From Anaerolineae bacterium (GTDB lineage Bacteria > Chloroflexota > Anaerolineae > B4-G1 > SLSP01): 13,162 bases of DNA. How positions within the stretch are numbered: position 1 is the stretch's first letter; each line of letters opens with the position of its first letter. Shown here one piece after another: positions 1 through 6,851 of this stretch. A program made the position numbers and the translations under genes. Below the pieces are notes generated by a model. It had not been told where the DNA came from. It worked only from the letters and a program-made list of their open reading frames with translations, and did no database searches. The DNA is taken from the NCBI GenBank assembly GCA_016934645.1, contig JAFGSL010000313.1:1-13162 (forward strand). The letters are read 5' to 3'.

Positions 1-271
1 GGACGGCGTGCTCGTCGCCAGCGTGCTCTCATATTGGAACCCCGACGACAGAATCGGTATCACCGACGATGTCTTTGTCTTACCCGAATGGCGCGGGCGC
101 GGGATCGCGAAGTACCTGGTCAACGCAGGTCTCGCTTACCTGCGCGCTCATGGTCTGGAACACGCTCGCCTTGAAGTCCTCACCAGCAACCCACCCGCCG
201 TGTCCGTCTACAAGGCTACGGGGCATACCATCGTGAATGAGGAATGGCTGTTAGGACTGTATATCCGCTGA
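1..271 (+). CDS. GNAT-family N-acetyltransferase, C-terminal part (5' end outside window)
   Basis: The reading frame is open from the left edge (first full codon at base 2) to TGA at 269-271, so about 89 C-terminal residues are seen and the true start lies upstream. The stretch VFVLPEWRGRGIAKYLV matches motif A of GNAT enzymes, where R-G-R-G-I-A forms the acetyl-CoA pyrophosphate loop after a beta strand. The later VYKATGHTIVNEEW has the usual motif B pattern, a helix with a tyrosine followed by a G-[HF] turn and a last strand. GNAT enzymes transfer an acetyl group from acetyl-CoA to an amine; the substrate cannot be read from this fragment. It is convergent with the minus-strand operon and separated from it by a long palindrome, so it is probably unrelated to that system. 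Confidence 0.85.
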   Translation, partial: DGVLVASVLSYWNPDDRIGITDDVFVLPEWRGRGIAKYLVNAGLAYLRAHGLEHARLEVLTSNPPAVSVYKATGHTIVNEEWLLGLYIR

Positions 272-279
272 GGACAAAA

Positions 280-336
280 ATGTAGCGCGGACGTCTCGCC
301 CGCGAGCAGGACGCGGGCGAGACGTCCGCGCTACAT
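280..336 (-). terminator. 25-bp perfect palindrome; terminator-like hairpin for the minus-strand operon
   Basis: Bases 280-304 and 312-336 are perfect reverse complements (25 bp, GC-rich) around a 7-base loop at 305-311. On the minus strand the stem runs into a T run (A's at 276-280 on the plus strand), the form of an intrinsic terminator for the operon whose last stop codon is at 423. On the plus strand it lies 8 bases after the GNAT stop and could also end that transcript, although no T run follows on that side. The stem is longer than an ordinary terminator needs. Its sequence looks like the dispersed palindromic elements found between genes in many GC-rich genomes, so it may be a mobile or repetitive palindrome used as a terminator. 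Confidence 0.7.
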
Positions 337-422
337 ACACTATTTACAAAGGAATTCATCATTAACCCGCGGTTCACCAACGGTTGGAGGGAAATTTTAA
401 CCGCCATGTTCATAGAGCAGTT
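337..422. other. Intergenic spacer with no recognised gene
   Basis: This 86-bp stretch lies between the palindrome and the stop codon of the last operon gene. I see only a short weak inverted repeat (CGGTT at 381-385, AACCG at 399-403). The open frame crossing it on the minus strand runs through the palindrome into the GNAT gene and is not a credible gene. Confidence 0.5.
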
Positions 423-797
423 TCAACGACGGAGCTTGCCAAGCGCCTGATGAACCTCGGCAAGCAGTGCCTCCCGTCCCTCCAGCGCCGCCTCAAGTAT
501 CGCACGATGCATCGGGCGCGCGTCTGCATCGACAGCGTCCTCACGTCCGATTTCGGTACAGGTGTTCAAATCACACTGAAAGGTGATGCACGTGTAGCCC
601 TGTCGCTTCACCACCGAAACACCGGCAGCCGCAAGCGCCGCCACATCCTCAGATGCGGCGACGCTCTCTAGTTGCAACGCATCCACGCTGTAGGTACACA
701 CCTCCAGCGATGTGACGTCTGCGATCAAAGGTTGCACGCGGGCCTGCAACTGCTGTACAAGCGTCGCTGCCGCCTGTTGCAGGTTCTTGCTGGGCAT
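423..797 (-). CDS. Small stand-alone protein, divergent copy of the operon's repeated alpha/beta domain
   Basis: This 124-aa protein is not a family I recognise. It starts with ATG at 797, only 6 bp after the stop of the 134-aa gene; no clear Shine-Dalgarno is seen, so translation is probably coupled. It aligns with the 134-aa neighbour and with the C-terminus of the last peptidase: an N-terminal helix, then a strand (SLEVCTYSV), a variable loop, a second strand (GYTCITFQCD), an acidic loop, and a C-terminal helix with the shared histidine (MHRAILEAALEGREALL), ending in a basic tail. It is the most diverged of the four copies: the conserved tryptophan before HxxxV is absent, as is the proline of the third strand, and it carries an alanine-rich insertion at residues 48-58. 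No signal peptide or membrane segment is seen. Its role is unknown; as the last gene of the operon it may be a soluble partner or decoy copy of the domain. Confidence 0.75.
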   Translation of the reverse strand: MPSKNLQQAAATLVQQLQARVQPLIADVTSLEVCTYSVDALQLESVAASEDVAALAAAGVSVVKRQGYTCITFQCDLNTCTEIGREDAVDADARPMHRAILEAALEGREALLAEVHQALGKLRR

Positions 798-803
798 GTG
801 GAA

Positions 804-1208
804 CTAGCGACTCTTCTTCAAAGCATCAAGTGCCGATGCAGCCGCATCCCCGATGATGCGAAGCATCGTAGTACGGTTCTGCAGCGCCTGGCTCACCGCG
901 GCCTGGTGCATATCCCACACAGCTCCATCAATCTGCCCGCTGTCGTTGACCGGCAAGCACACAATGGCGTCGCTGTCGAAGGCGATCCGCGTATAGGCGC
1001 GCAACTGCACACCCTCTCCCGACACGACCTTATCGTTCTTCTTGTTGGGATCGTCTAGCACTTTGGCAAACTGCCCTTCGGTGATAGTGTACGTACGCAC
1101 CTCAAGCTCAGAGATGTCGGTGATGAAACTCTCCACCTTCGCCGCCAATGCGCTGGCGAACGTCTGCACCGAGGACTTCAAATCTTTCGTATTGCTGGTT
1201 TCCGTCAT
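804..1208 (-). CDS. Small stand-alone protein made of the operon's repeated alpha/beta domain
   Basis: This 134-aa protein is not a recognised family. The ATG at 1208 is preceded by AAGGAG with a 9-base spacer. The whole protein is one copy of the domain at the end of the last peptidase. It has an N-terminal amphipathic helix (residues about 10-33), strand SELEVRTYTI, a charged loop, strand LRAYTRIAFDSD, a third strand ending in a proline, an acidic turn (DSGQIDGAVW), and a helix WDMHQAAVSQALQNRTTML running into a C-terminal helix with basic residues. The peptidase copy has RAYTHIDFDGD and LWAIHQQTVREAQANRAKS at the same places, so the relationship is visible by eye. It has no membrane segment and is probably cytoplasmic. 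A 78-bp spacer with a hairpin separates it from the preceding gene, so this gene and the next may be produced at a different level from the upstream genes. Confidence 0.8.
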   Translation of the reverse strand: MTETSNTKDLKSSVQTFASALAAKVESFITDISELEVRTYTITEGQFAKVLDDPNKKNDKVVSGEGVQLRAYTRIAFDSDAIVCLPVNDSGQIDGAVWDMHQAAVSQALQNRTTMLRIIGDAAASALDALKKSR

Positions 1209-1217
1209 GGCAAATAT

Positions 1218-1223
1218 CTCCTT
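1218..1223 (-). promoter_or_regulatory. Shine-Dalgarno AAGGAG for the 134-aa gene
   Basis: AAGGAG on the minus strand lies 9 bases before the ATG at 1208. It supports independent initiation of this gene after the 78-bp spacer. Confidence 0.7.
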
Positions 1224-1244
1224 ATTATGGTATAAGTTATGGAC

Positions 1245-1274
1245 CCTTATGCAGGTTCGAAAACCTGCGTAAGG
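1245..1274 (-). promoter_or_regulatory. Intercistronic hairpin with UUCG loop
   Basis: On the minus strand, bases 1274-1262 and 1257-1245 pair as a 13-position stem: 7 bp next to the loop, one C-A mismatch, then 5 bp. The four-base loop reads UUCG. It lies between the stop of the 255-aa gene (1287) and the ribosome binding site of the 134-aa gene. No T run follows, so it is unlikely to be a complete intrinsic terminator. An mRNA processing or stability element that sets a different output for the two last genes is more likely. This is inference from sequence complementarity only. Confidence 0.5.
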
Positions 1275-1286
1275 ATGGCTGAACGC

Positions 1287-2054
1287 TTACAAATTTTGAA
1301 GTTGAGGCCACGACTGGCGTAGTGTCTGTAACACATCCCGTACAAAACGCCAGACCGCGGGTAAAAGCAATAATTGTCCACCCGGAACCGCGGCTTTGAC
1401 GGCCAATCCAACCGCCCCGGCTGCGACCACTGACGCAACACTGAGCAACGCCAACCGGGAATCCAGCGCCATCTGCACGGCCCGAATATGTAGCGCTGCC
1501 ACGTCCGATTGGCTGCCAGGGACCCAGTGTGTCTTAAAATCACCTGTCCAGCTTACAGCGGTGAGACCCACGTCCACTCCCACAATCGTTGTACGTATAT
1601 ATGCATAATGCGTCACGATACGCTGCACTTCAGCGACAAAAGCATTCCACTGCCGGACAATCTCCTGCTCCTCAAATGTTGTCCCCAACGGGATCGCGTA
1701 GGATACTGGCGAGGGTTGAAGACGATCCACCGCGGTCAGCAGCGCGGCTTTCTCGACCAACAGGGGATCTGTCGGACTGAACGAGGTCGCCTCCGGTCGC
1801 CCTAGTCCCACCAGATCCGATTCCACGCGCGTCAGGTCTTGCCAAGCCAGCGTCTGAACGCGCGCCTGGGCCTCAAGCAATGCCGTGGCCTCTTCAGATG
1901 AAGCCGGCAGACGCACGTGCCAAGTCGGCGACGATGGCGATGCATCCGCCGCCGCAAATGAGATAGCAGAGGCCACCTGCACCTCCCACAATCCCGTCGG
2001 GTCGGTTCCACCGGGTAAGGTTACCCCGGAAAGCGCGAAGCCGTAGTCGTCCAT
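1287..2054 (-). CDS. Membrane-anchored protein carrying the operon's repeated alpha/beta domain
   Basis: This 255-aa protein matches no family I know. I chose the ATG at 2054, which overlaps the stop of the preceding peptidase as TGATG; a TTG three bases earlier is an alternative. No Shine-Dalgarno is seen, which fits translational coupling. Residues 1-50 are polar and possibly strand-rich; 52-112 are mainly helical. Residues about 140-205 align with the small repeated domain: GLTAVSWTGDFKTHWVPGSQ matches the strand-turn-strand with its GD and VP, and ALHIRAVQMALDSRLALL matches the helix with the conserved histidine and arginine. Two hydrophobic stretches follow, at about 201-223 and 226-238, enough for one membrane helix or a hairpin, with a basic patch and an amphipathic tail behind. 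It is therefore likely a membrane anchor or membrane-acting member of the system. It could be an effector, a docking site for the peptidases, or a cleavage substrate. Confidence 0.8.
   Translation of the reverse strand: MDDYGFALSGVTLPGGTDPTGLWEVQVASAISFAAADASPSSPTWHVRLPASSEEATALLEAQARVQTLAWQDLTRVESDLVGLGRPEATSFSPTDPLLVEKAALLTAVDRLQPSPVSYAIPLGTTFEEQEIVRQWNAFVAEVQRIVTHYAYIRTTIVGVDVGLTAVSWTGDFKTHWVPGSQSDVAALHIRAVQMALDSRLALLSVASVVAAGAVGLAVKAAVPGGQLLLLPAVWRFVRDVLQTLRQSWPQLQNL
1440..1637 (-). other. Repeated alpha/beta domain, copy in the membrane protein
   Basis: This region encodes residues about 140-205 of the 255-aa protein. It shares the GD-x-K...VP strand pair and the HxxxVxxAxxxR helix with the C-terminus of the last peptidase, and runs directly into the hydrophobic segment. 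The alignment was made by eye and the boundaries are approximate. Confidence 0.6.
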
Positions 2055-4447
2055 CAAGGCTTAAGATTTTTCAACAAGTTAGTGGCAAGCTCGGCCATCG
2101 CCTGGATGGATTTGGCGCGATTGGCTTGCGCCTCGCGGACCGTTTGCTGATGAATGGCCCATAGTTCCTCATCGACGTCACCTTCGCTGTCCTCTGGGAC
2201 GTAGACCTTCATATCACCATCGAAATCGATATGCGTGTAGGCGCGGATTTTGGCATTCTGGGTGTTCCCTTGTGCCACTTCGACCAGATTGCTGGTCGAA
2301 TAGGTTTCGACATTCAGGGTCAGGATGTCGGTCGCCGCCGCACCCACTGCCGCAGACAGTTGATTGGTGAACTTTTTTATGGAACCGGTCAACCCGTCGA
2401 ACTGCTCACGCAAACCGAAATCCATGGCAGCATCCACGGTTGTTGCTTGCTGGCTCTCGGAAACGCCGCCCGCCGTCTGAGCCGCGCCAAAAGACTGTAC
2501 AACCACCTCGCCCAACCCCGGTCGCGCAGCGGGAGATTCCTCCGCCTTCGCCAGAGGGATATACACTGCCGGATCGCCGATCACCACGTAGCCGCGCGCG
2601 TCGTTGTTCGCCGTCCACATCTGCGTCAGATCGTAGTTGTTCACAGTGGCTGCATTGTGTTGCCGTTCTTCCAGCACCTTGCTCAACTCCGAGGACATAT
2701 CGGCATAGCGCAGATTGAAGCCTGGATCGGTCGCCCAACCCACGGGGCCGCCGTTGAGCAAGTGCCGCAGTGCGGCGACGAAATGCGTGTTGTCCAGGTC
2801 GCCGGTAGGTTTGAGGAACGAGTAGCCCCACGCCCGTTCGACGTGGCCCAAAACGGCCAGCGCCCCACGCTTCAACAACTCGTTCGGCAAAGCGGCAATG
2901 AATCCTTTATCGGCAATCGGCTGTGGCGTTTTGAAATTCGGCGAGGCAAACTGATCCAGACGCGGCGTTCCCGCGCCGTAACAGGCGAAGAGCACAACGA
3001 TCATCCCCAGTAGGTTGGCCTCCGGCGCCAGATCTTCAGCGGCAAAGTAGTGCTGGCGTTCGAGCCGCCCGTTGGGACCAGGCCATTCCTGACATAGCAA
3101 CGCGCCCTGGTACAGCAATTGCTTCGAATCGCCCTTGGGGAACTCCATACCGTGGCTGGCCGTCAGCAATAGGGCCGGGGTCTTGGCCGGGTCGCCCCCC
3201 AGAGTTTGACGCAACCGTTCGCGCGTGGCCTGGCCTGGACCAATGCACGTATCGAAATCCCACGCATACTCCAGCGCCACCCCGCGATCCGCCTCCATCT
3301 GACTGAGGTTATCCAATAAGGGACGCAGCAGGTACTTGGCGCTCATTTGCGTCGCCTTATCGTCGGGATTGGACGCGCCGAAGAAGGTAGCCTGGCGGGG
3401 TAATTTTACGTCGCCCGTCTCGGCGAGCACGACGTTGTGCGCATAACGCGCGTAGGCCTCGTAGTCCTCACCAAAATCGATACGCCCGACGCCACGCATC
3501 ACATCAAGCTGGTACTGGAATTCAAAGGGAATCTCCTCCGGGCTGCCCACCAGTAACACGTAGAAAGGCATCGCGCGCGGATCGGCCAAACCAGGGCCAA
3601 CGCGATGACGCTGTAAGAACTTGGTCTTGGTCTCTTCCGGACGATAGCCGTCTGGACCTTTGTAGATGTGAAAAAGCGGACCGGCCTGCTGCTGGCGGCG
3701 GGTAATCAGCTCAGACAGCGCGACTTCAACCTGCTGCTGCCTTTGCGGGGACCAGGCCGCCGGGAAAACGATACCCCATCCGGCCTGCGCCAGATCGGTA
3801 GGGTCTTCGACATCCTCGGTTAGAGGGAACGCACGCATAGCGTACGAGGTCTTTTTGTCGGCCAATTCGTTCTGGCGTTTCTCCGCCTCGAATGCATCCC
3901 AGACCTCTTTGAGCATGACCTCAAGTAATGCCTTTTGTGCAGGTTCCATCTCCGTGAAAAGCGCCTGTTTGTTCACCGTTACGATTTCATTGAACATCGC
4001 GTCGAGTGTTTCAAGCAGCATGTGATACCGCTGCTCTCCTGTACTCGCAAAGACCTTGTGAAACGTGTCCAGTAACTGATCGTAGTCTCGGGGGCGGCCA
4101 AGCAAGACCACAAACTCAGCCGTCTGCGTTTTACTCAATCCCACCAGCACCGCATTACGCTCCGGCGTCATATTTTCCAGGAGTACATCCCACTGCCCTT
4201 TGCTCAACAGGGCATCTCCCAAAGCAGGCTGTGCTTCCTCCAACATTGTGCGTTCCGCATGTTTTTCATAGAAAGGACGGCCTTCGATACGTGCCGCCAA
4301 CTCATCCGCCGACATCGGCGACAAACCATACCGCCCGGTTACGCCGTTCACGCCATTGAAAACCAGATCGCCCTCGAACACGTCAATGATCTCTTGTGAT
4401 GCTTGAGGTTCAAGGAAATCAGCGAAACCTGCATTTGAGATACCCAT
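2054..4447 (-). CDS. CHAT/C25-like caspase-fold cysteine peptidase with C-terminal repeated domain (third of three)
   Basis: I place the start at ATG 4447 (797 aa) because AGGAGG lies 8 bases before it; an in-frame start at 4528 would overlap the preceding gene with no such signal. An N-terminal motif at residues 28-44 (LVFNGV...GRYGLSP) is shared with the two sister peptidases. The next 150 residues are helical but unlike the sisters and shorter. From residue 222 (GWGIVFPAAW) the catalytic part is conserved: PFYVLLVGSPEEIPFEFQY, GVGRIDF, catalytic His432 in LLTASHGMEF, catalytic Cys489 in VVLFACYGAGTP, then GALAVLGHVERAWGYSF and GYVVIGDPAVYI. These SHG and ACxxG blocks are the His-Cys dyad of clan CD (caspase, CHAT, gingipain) peptidases. 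A linker rich in A, G, S, T and Q (about 633-684) leads to a C-terminal copy of the small alpha/beta domain. It has no signal peptide or membrane helix, so it is probably cytoplasmic. The substrate is unknown; operon partners such as the membrane protein are candidates. Confidence 0.85.
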   Translation of the reverse strand: MGISNAGFADFLEPQASQEIIDVFEGDLVFNGVNGVTGRYGLSPMSADELAARIEGRPFYEKHAERTMLEEAQPALGDALLSKGQWDVLLENMTPERNAVLVGLSKTQTAEFVVLLGRPRDYDQLLDTFHKVFASTGEQRYHMLLETLDAMFNEIVTVNKQALFTEMEPAQKALLEVMLKEVWDAFEAEKRQNELADKKTSYAMRAFPLTEDVEDPTDLAQAGWGIVFPAAWSPQRQQQVEVALSELITRRQQQAGPLFHIYKGPDGYRPEETKTKFLQRHRVGPGLADPRAMPFYVLLVGSPEEIPFEFQYQLDVMRGVGRIDFGEDYEAYARYAHNVVLAETGDVKLPRQATFFGASNPDDKATQMSAKYLLRPLLDNLSQMEADRGVALEYAWDFDTCIGPGQATRERLRQTLGGDPAKTPALLLTASHGMEFPKGDSKQLLYQGALLCQEWPGPNGRLERQHYFAAEDLAPEANLLGMIVVLFACYGAGTPRLDQFASPNFKTPQPIADKGFIAALPNELLKRGALAVLGHVERAWGYSFLKPTGDLDNTHFVAALRHLLNGGPVGWATDPGFNLRYADMSSELSKVLEERQHNAATVNNYDLTQMWTANNDARGYVVIGDPAVYIPLAKAEESPAARPGLGEVVVQSFGAAQTAGGVSESQQATTVDAAMDFGLREQFDGLTGSIKKFTNQLSAAVGAAATDILTLNVETYSTSNLVEVAQGNTQNAKIRAYTHIDFDGDMKVYVPEDSEGDVDEELWAIHQQTVREAQANRAKSIQAMAELATNLLKNLKP
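2057..2395 (-). other. Repeated alpha/beta domain, copy fused to the peptidase C-terminus
   Basis: This region encodes residues about 685-797 of the 797-aa peptidase: helix, strand LNVETYST, strand IRAYTHIDFDGD, strand MKVYVPEDSEG, then the long helix WAIHQQTVREAQANRAKS. It is the clearest copy of the domain also seen in the three downstream genes. The two sister peptidases end at the GDPAV block and lack it. Confidence 0.75.
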
Positions 4448-4455
4448 AGTGTTAG

Positions 4456-4461
4456 CCTCCT
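4456..4461 (-). promoter_or_regulatory. Shine-Dalgarno AGGAGG that fixes the start of the third peptidase
   Basis: A perfect AGGAGG on the minus strand lies 8 bases before the ATG at 4447. It decides this start over the longer in-frame one at 4528, which would lie inside the preceding gene. Confidence 0.85.
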
Positions 4462-4481
4462 GAAAATGCTGAAAGTGCAGA

Positions 4482-6830
4482 CTACGACTCATCTTTGGGC
4501 AAAGTGAGTCGCACAGCGGGATCGCCAACGATGATATAACCGCGCGCGTCGTTGGTGGTCGTCCAAAGTTCGGCTAGCTGGCGCGCATCGGTACTAAGCG
4601 GGCCAAACGATGGCTCGAGTGCAGTGGCAATCTCCGACGAAAGTGCTAAATAGCGTAAGTTGAAGAAATCCATTGCCTCTCCCAGGGGATACCCCCTGAG
4701 CAATCGATCAAGCGCGCTTTCGAAGACCGCGATATGCTGCCGGCTCCGCGTTTTTAAGCCCTCAGCTTGTTCGTCGTGTTCGTCGGCTTCCCACAAAAAT
4801 GAGGTTCCCCAGGCGCGCTCCACGTGCCCGACTACAGCCAACGCACCGCGTTCGAGACTCAAGAGCGCCTTGGGCAAATCGGCAATGAAGGCGCGTTGCG
4901 CGATAGACTCGCCTCGGGTTTTGTACCGTTGTTTGTAGTACGCGTCGTACCGGGGCGTGCCAGCGCCATAACAGGCGAAGAAGAAGGCAATCATACCTCG
5001 CACGTCGAGCGCGTCGGCCTCACGCACATCGCGTCCACACAAGTAGTGCCCCGGCTTGACCTCCGTTGTTCCGCTTTCAGGCCAGTCACTACAGACAATC
5101 GCACCCTGTTCCGGCTCTTGACGAGCGCGGTGTACCGGATTTTGGTAATCAAACTCCAATCCGTGACTGGTTGTGAAGAGCAGCGCCGGGCGCTCTGGAC
5201 CGCGTAGGAGGGTGAGCAACCGGGTCTTGTTCGCGTCATCATCCTGGATCAACGTGAAGTTCCAGGGTACTGTATATCTACGCTTATGTTTCACCAGAGT
5301 ATCTTGCAAGGGCTTGGCCAGATAATCGCGACTCAACTCTGTGGCCTCGTCGCCAGCATTGTGTACAGCAAAGAAAGTGACGTTGGCAGACGTTGTCGCC
5401 GTCCCTCGCTCGGCAGCGACAACGTTTTCAGCGTAACGGCGATAGGCCGCGTAGTCATTACCAAAATCGATACGTCCGACGGCAAATTGCGCATCCAGCC
5501 CGTATTGAAACTCGAACGAGATTTCTTCTGGGCTACCCACAAGTAGCAAATAGTAGGGTACTCCTCCCTCGCGTGGGTTGACCGGTTTGGCAGGATCGGC
5601 ATGGCGTCCCTCACGATTCAAGAACGCCCGCGCCGTATCGGTTGGCCGGTATCCACCTGTTCCGTCATAGATTTGAAAGAGTTCTTGCCACCTTGGATGA
5701 AAGCCCTTGTCGTTGCGCAAGGACAGCAATTCGTCGAGCGACTTCGTGTAAAGTTCGTCCTGGTCCAATCCCAGAAGAGCCAAATCTACCTGAATGAGAC
5801 GATGGCAAAGCAGCGGAGATAGCGCTTCTTTGATCCTGGTGATATATTCCTGGCCCGCATACTGGGGGAAGATGATACCCCATCCGGTTTGCTGTAAGTT
5901 TCGAGGGTCGATCCAGGGCACAATGCCCAATTCCCAGCCCATATTCGGCAAATGACTCAACCAGTCTCGTAAAGCCTGCAACAGGGCCGGCCAATCGATT
6001 GCGATCCCCGTATCAAGAACGATTTCATCCAGGCCGGCAATGAGCCTGTCGACCAGGTCTGCCCATACAAGTCCCCGTCCTCTACCGGATAATGCTGCCA
6101 GATGTTGAACCAATCCCTGAAGTTGGCGGCTTGGGCTATCGGGGAACCGCTGCAGCTTTTCCAACAACGTGCTCAATGCCTTACTGACAGTATCAGCATG
6201 CCTTTCCAACGCTTTTACTGAGTCTATCTGCAGAGCAGAGAGCAGTTGAGTTAGCTGGTCAAGCCACAAACGGCGTTCTTCTAGCGATTGGGCTAAGGTC
6301 ACTCCTTTTTCACTGGTAAGCAGAGTCCGGTTTATGTACGTAATGAACTGCTTGGTTTTTTCTTTCAAACTCTTCTCGAAGTCGGCTTTGTCCGGCCTTA
6401 CCCCTAGTAGTAGAGACTGTAAACCGATCTGATTTTTGCTCAATACGTCTTTAACAATTTGCCCTACTTGTCCAGCCGTATCCACACGAAGCGTACTCGC
6501 AAGTTGCTGCACCATACCGTCTATCTGAGCATCTACACCTAGCACAATCACGAAAAGGTTATGAGCGATGTATTTCAACCAGTCTTCTCGTGTGGACAAT
6601 TCACCGCGAAAGAACTGCTCCTGACTCTCAACAAGCATCTCGACAATTTGCTGAACCTTGCTAGCGTTGGCAAATGCCCGCTTCAGTTGATTCTCCAGGT
6701 CTTTGACTCTATCCGCTTCTGCCTCATCGTCCTTTTGGATGTGCGCCACCAACGTCTCCGCCGTCATCGGCTCCAGGCCAGGACTCCCATCCGGGCGCAA
6801 CCCATTGAAAATCAAATCTGGTTCGCTCAC
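4482..6830 (-). CDS. CHAT/C25-like caspase-fold cysteine peptidase (second of three)
   Basis: This 782-aa protein starts with GTG at 6830, 6 bases after AGGAGA and 21 bp after the stop of the first peptidase. Residues 6-22 hold the shared N-terminal motif (LIFNGLRPDGSPGLEP), followed by PMTAETLVAHI. A long helical region (about 35-305) is homologous to that of the first peptidase. For example, REDWLKYIAHNLFVIVLG here matches REAWITALARHLLMTILG there. The catalytic part begins at GWGIIFP (316-322) and has YYLLLVGSPEEISFEFQY, VGRIDF, His556 in LFTTSHGLEF, Cys620 in FFFACYGAGTP, GALAVVGHVERAWGTSF and GYIIVGDPAVRL near the C-terminus. The dyad is intact, so activity is expected. Clan CD enzymes of this kind cleave proteins, often after basic or acidic residues, but specificity cannot be read here. 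It has no signal peptide or membrane segment, and it lacks the C-terminal repeated domain of the third peptidase. Confidence 0.87.
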   Translation of the reverse strand: MSEPDLIFNGLRPDGSPGLEPMTAETLVAHIQKDDEAEADRVKDLENQLKRAFANASKVQQIVEMLVESQEQFFRGELSTREDWLKYIAHNLFVIVLGVDAQIDGMVQQLASTLRVDTAGQVGQIVKDVLSKNQIGLQSLLLGVRPDKADFEKSLKEKTKQFITYINRTLLTSEKGVTLAQSLEERRLWLDQLTQLLSALQIDSVKALERHADTVSKALSTLLEKLQRFPDSPSRQLQGLVQHLAALSGRGRGLVWADLVDRLIAGLDEIVLDTGIAIDWPALLQALRDWLSHLPNMGWELGIVPWIDPRNLQQTGWGIIFPQYAGQEYITRIKEALSPLLCHRLIQVDLALLGLDQDELYTKSLDELLSLRNDKGFHPRWQELFQIYDGTGGYRPTDTARAFLNREGRHADPAKPVNPREGGVPYYLLLVGSPEEISFEFQYGLDAQFAVGRIDFGNDYAAYRRYAENVVAAERGTATTSANVTFFAVHNAGDEATELSRDYLAKPLQDTLVKHKRRYTVPWNFTLIQDDDANKTRLLTLLRGPERPALLFTTSHGLEFDYQNPVHRARQEPEQGAIVCSDWPESGTTEVKPGHYLCGRDVREADALDVRGMIAFFFACYGAGTPRYDAYYKQRYKTRGESIAQRAFIADLPKALLSLERGALAVVGHVERAWGTSFLWEADEHDEQAEGLKTRSRQHIAVFESALDRLLRGYPLGEAMDFFNLRYLALSSEIATALEPSFGPLSTDARQLAELWTTTNDARGYIIVGDPAVRLTLPKDES

Positions 6831-6836
6831 AGTCTA

Positions 6837-6842
6837 TCTCCT
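6837..6842 (-). promoter_or_regulatory. Shine-Dalgarno AGGAGA for the second peptidase (GTG start)
   Basis: AGGAGA on the minus strand lies 6 bases before the GTG at 6830. It supports this non-ATG start, which also keeps the conserved N-terminal FNG motif at the very beginning of the protein. Confidence 0.8.
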
Positions 6843-6851
6843 ATGCTATAT

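Noticed and set aside
216..413. 65-codon minus-strand open frame across the terminal spacer
   Set aside because: It runs through the palindrome and into the GNAT gene antisense, with no recognisable protein features. Its frame is best explained by the palindrome lacking stops.
1287..2054. The 255-aa membrane protein as a bacterial gasdermin
   Set aside because: Its size and its position next to peptidases fit, but it contains the small alpha/beta domain and a hydrophobic hairpin, and I see no gasdermin-like sequence features. I kept only the weaker idea of a possible substrate or effector.
2231..3013. Plus-strand open frame of 260 codons opposite the third peptidase
   Set aside because: It is antisense to the conserved catalytic region, has an Arg/His-rich composition, and shows no domain or ribosome binding site.
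4448..4528. Longer start for the third peptidase at 4528
   Set aside because: It would overlap the end of the second peptidase, whereas the ATG at 4447 has a perfect AGGAGG 8 bases upstream.
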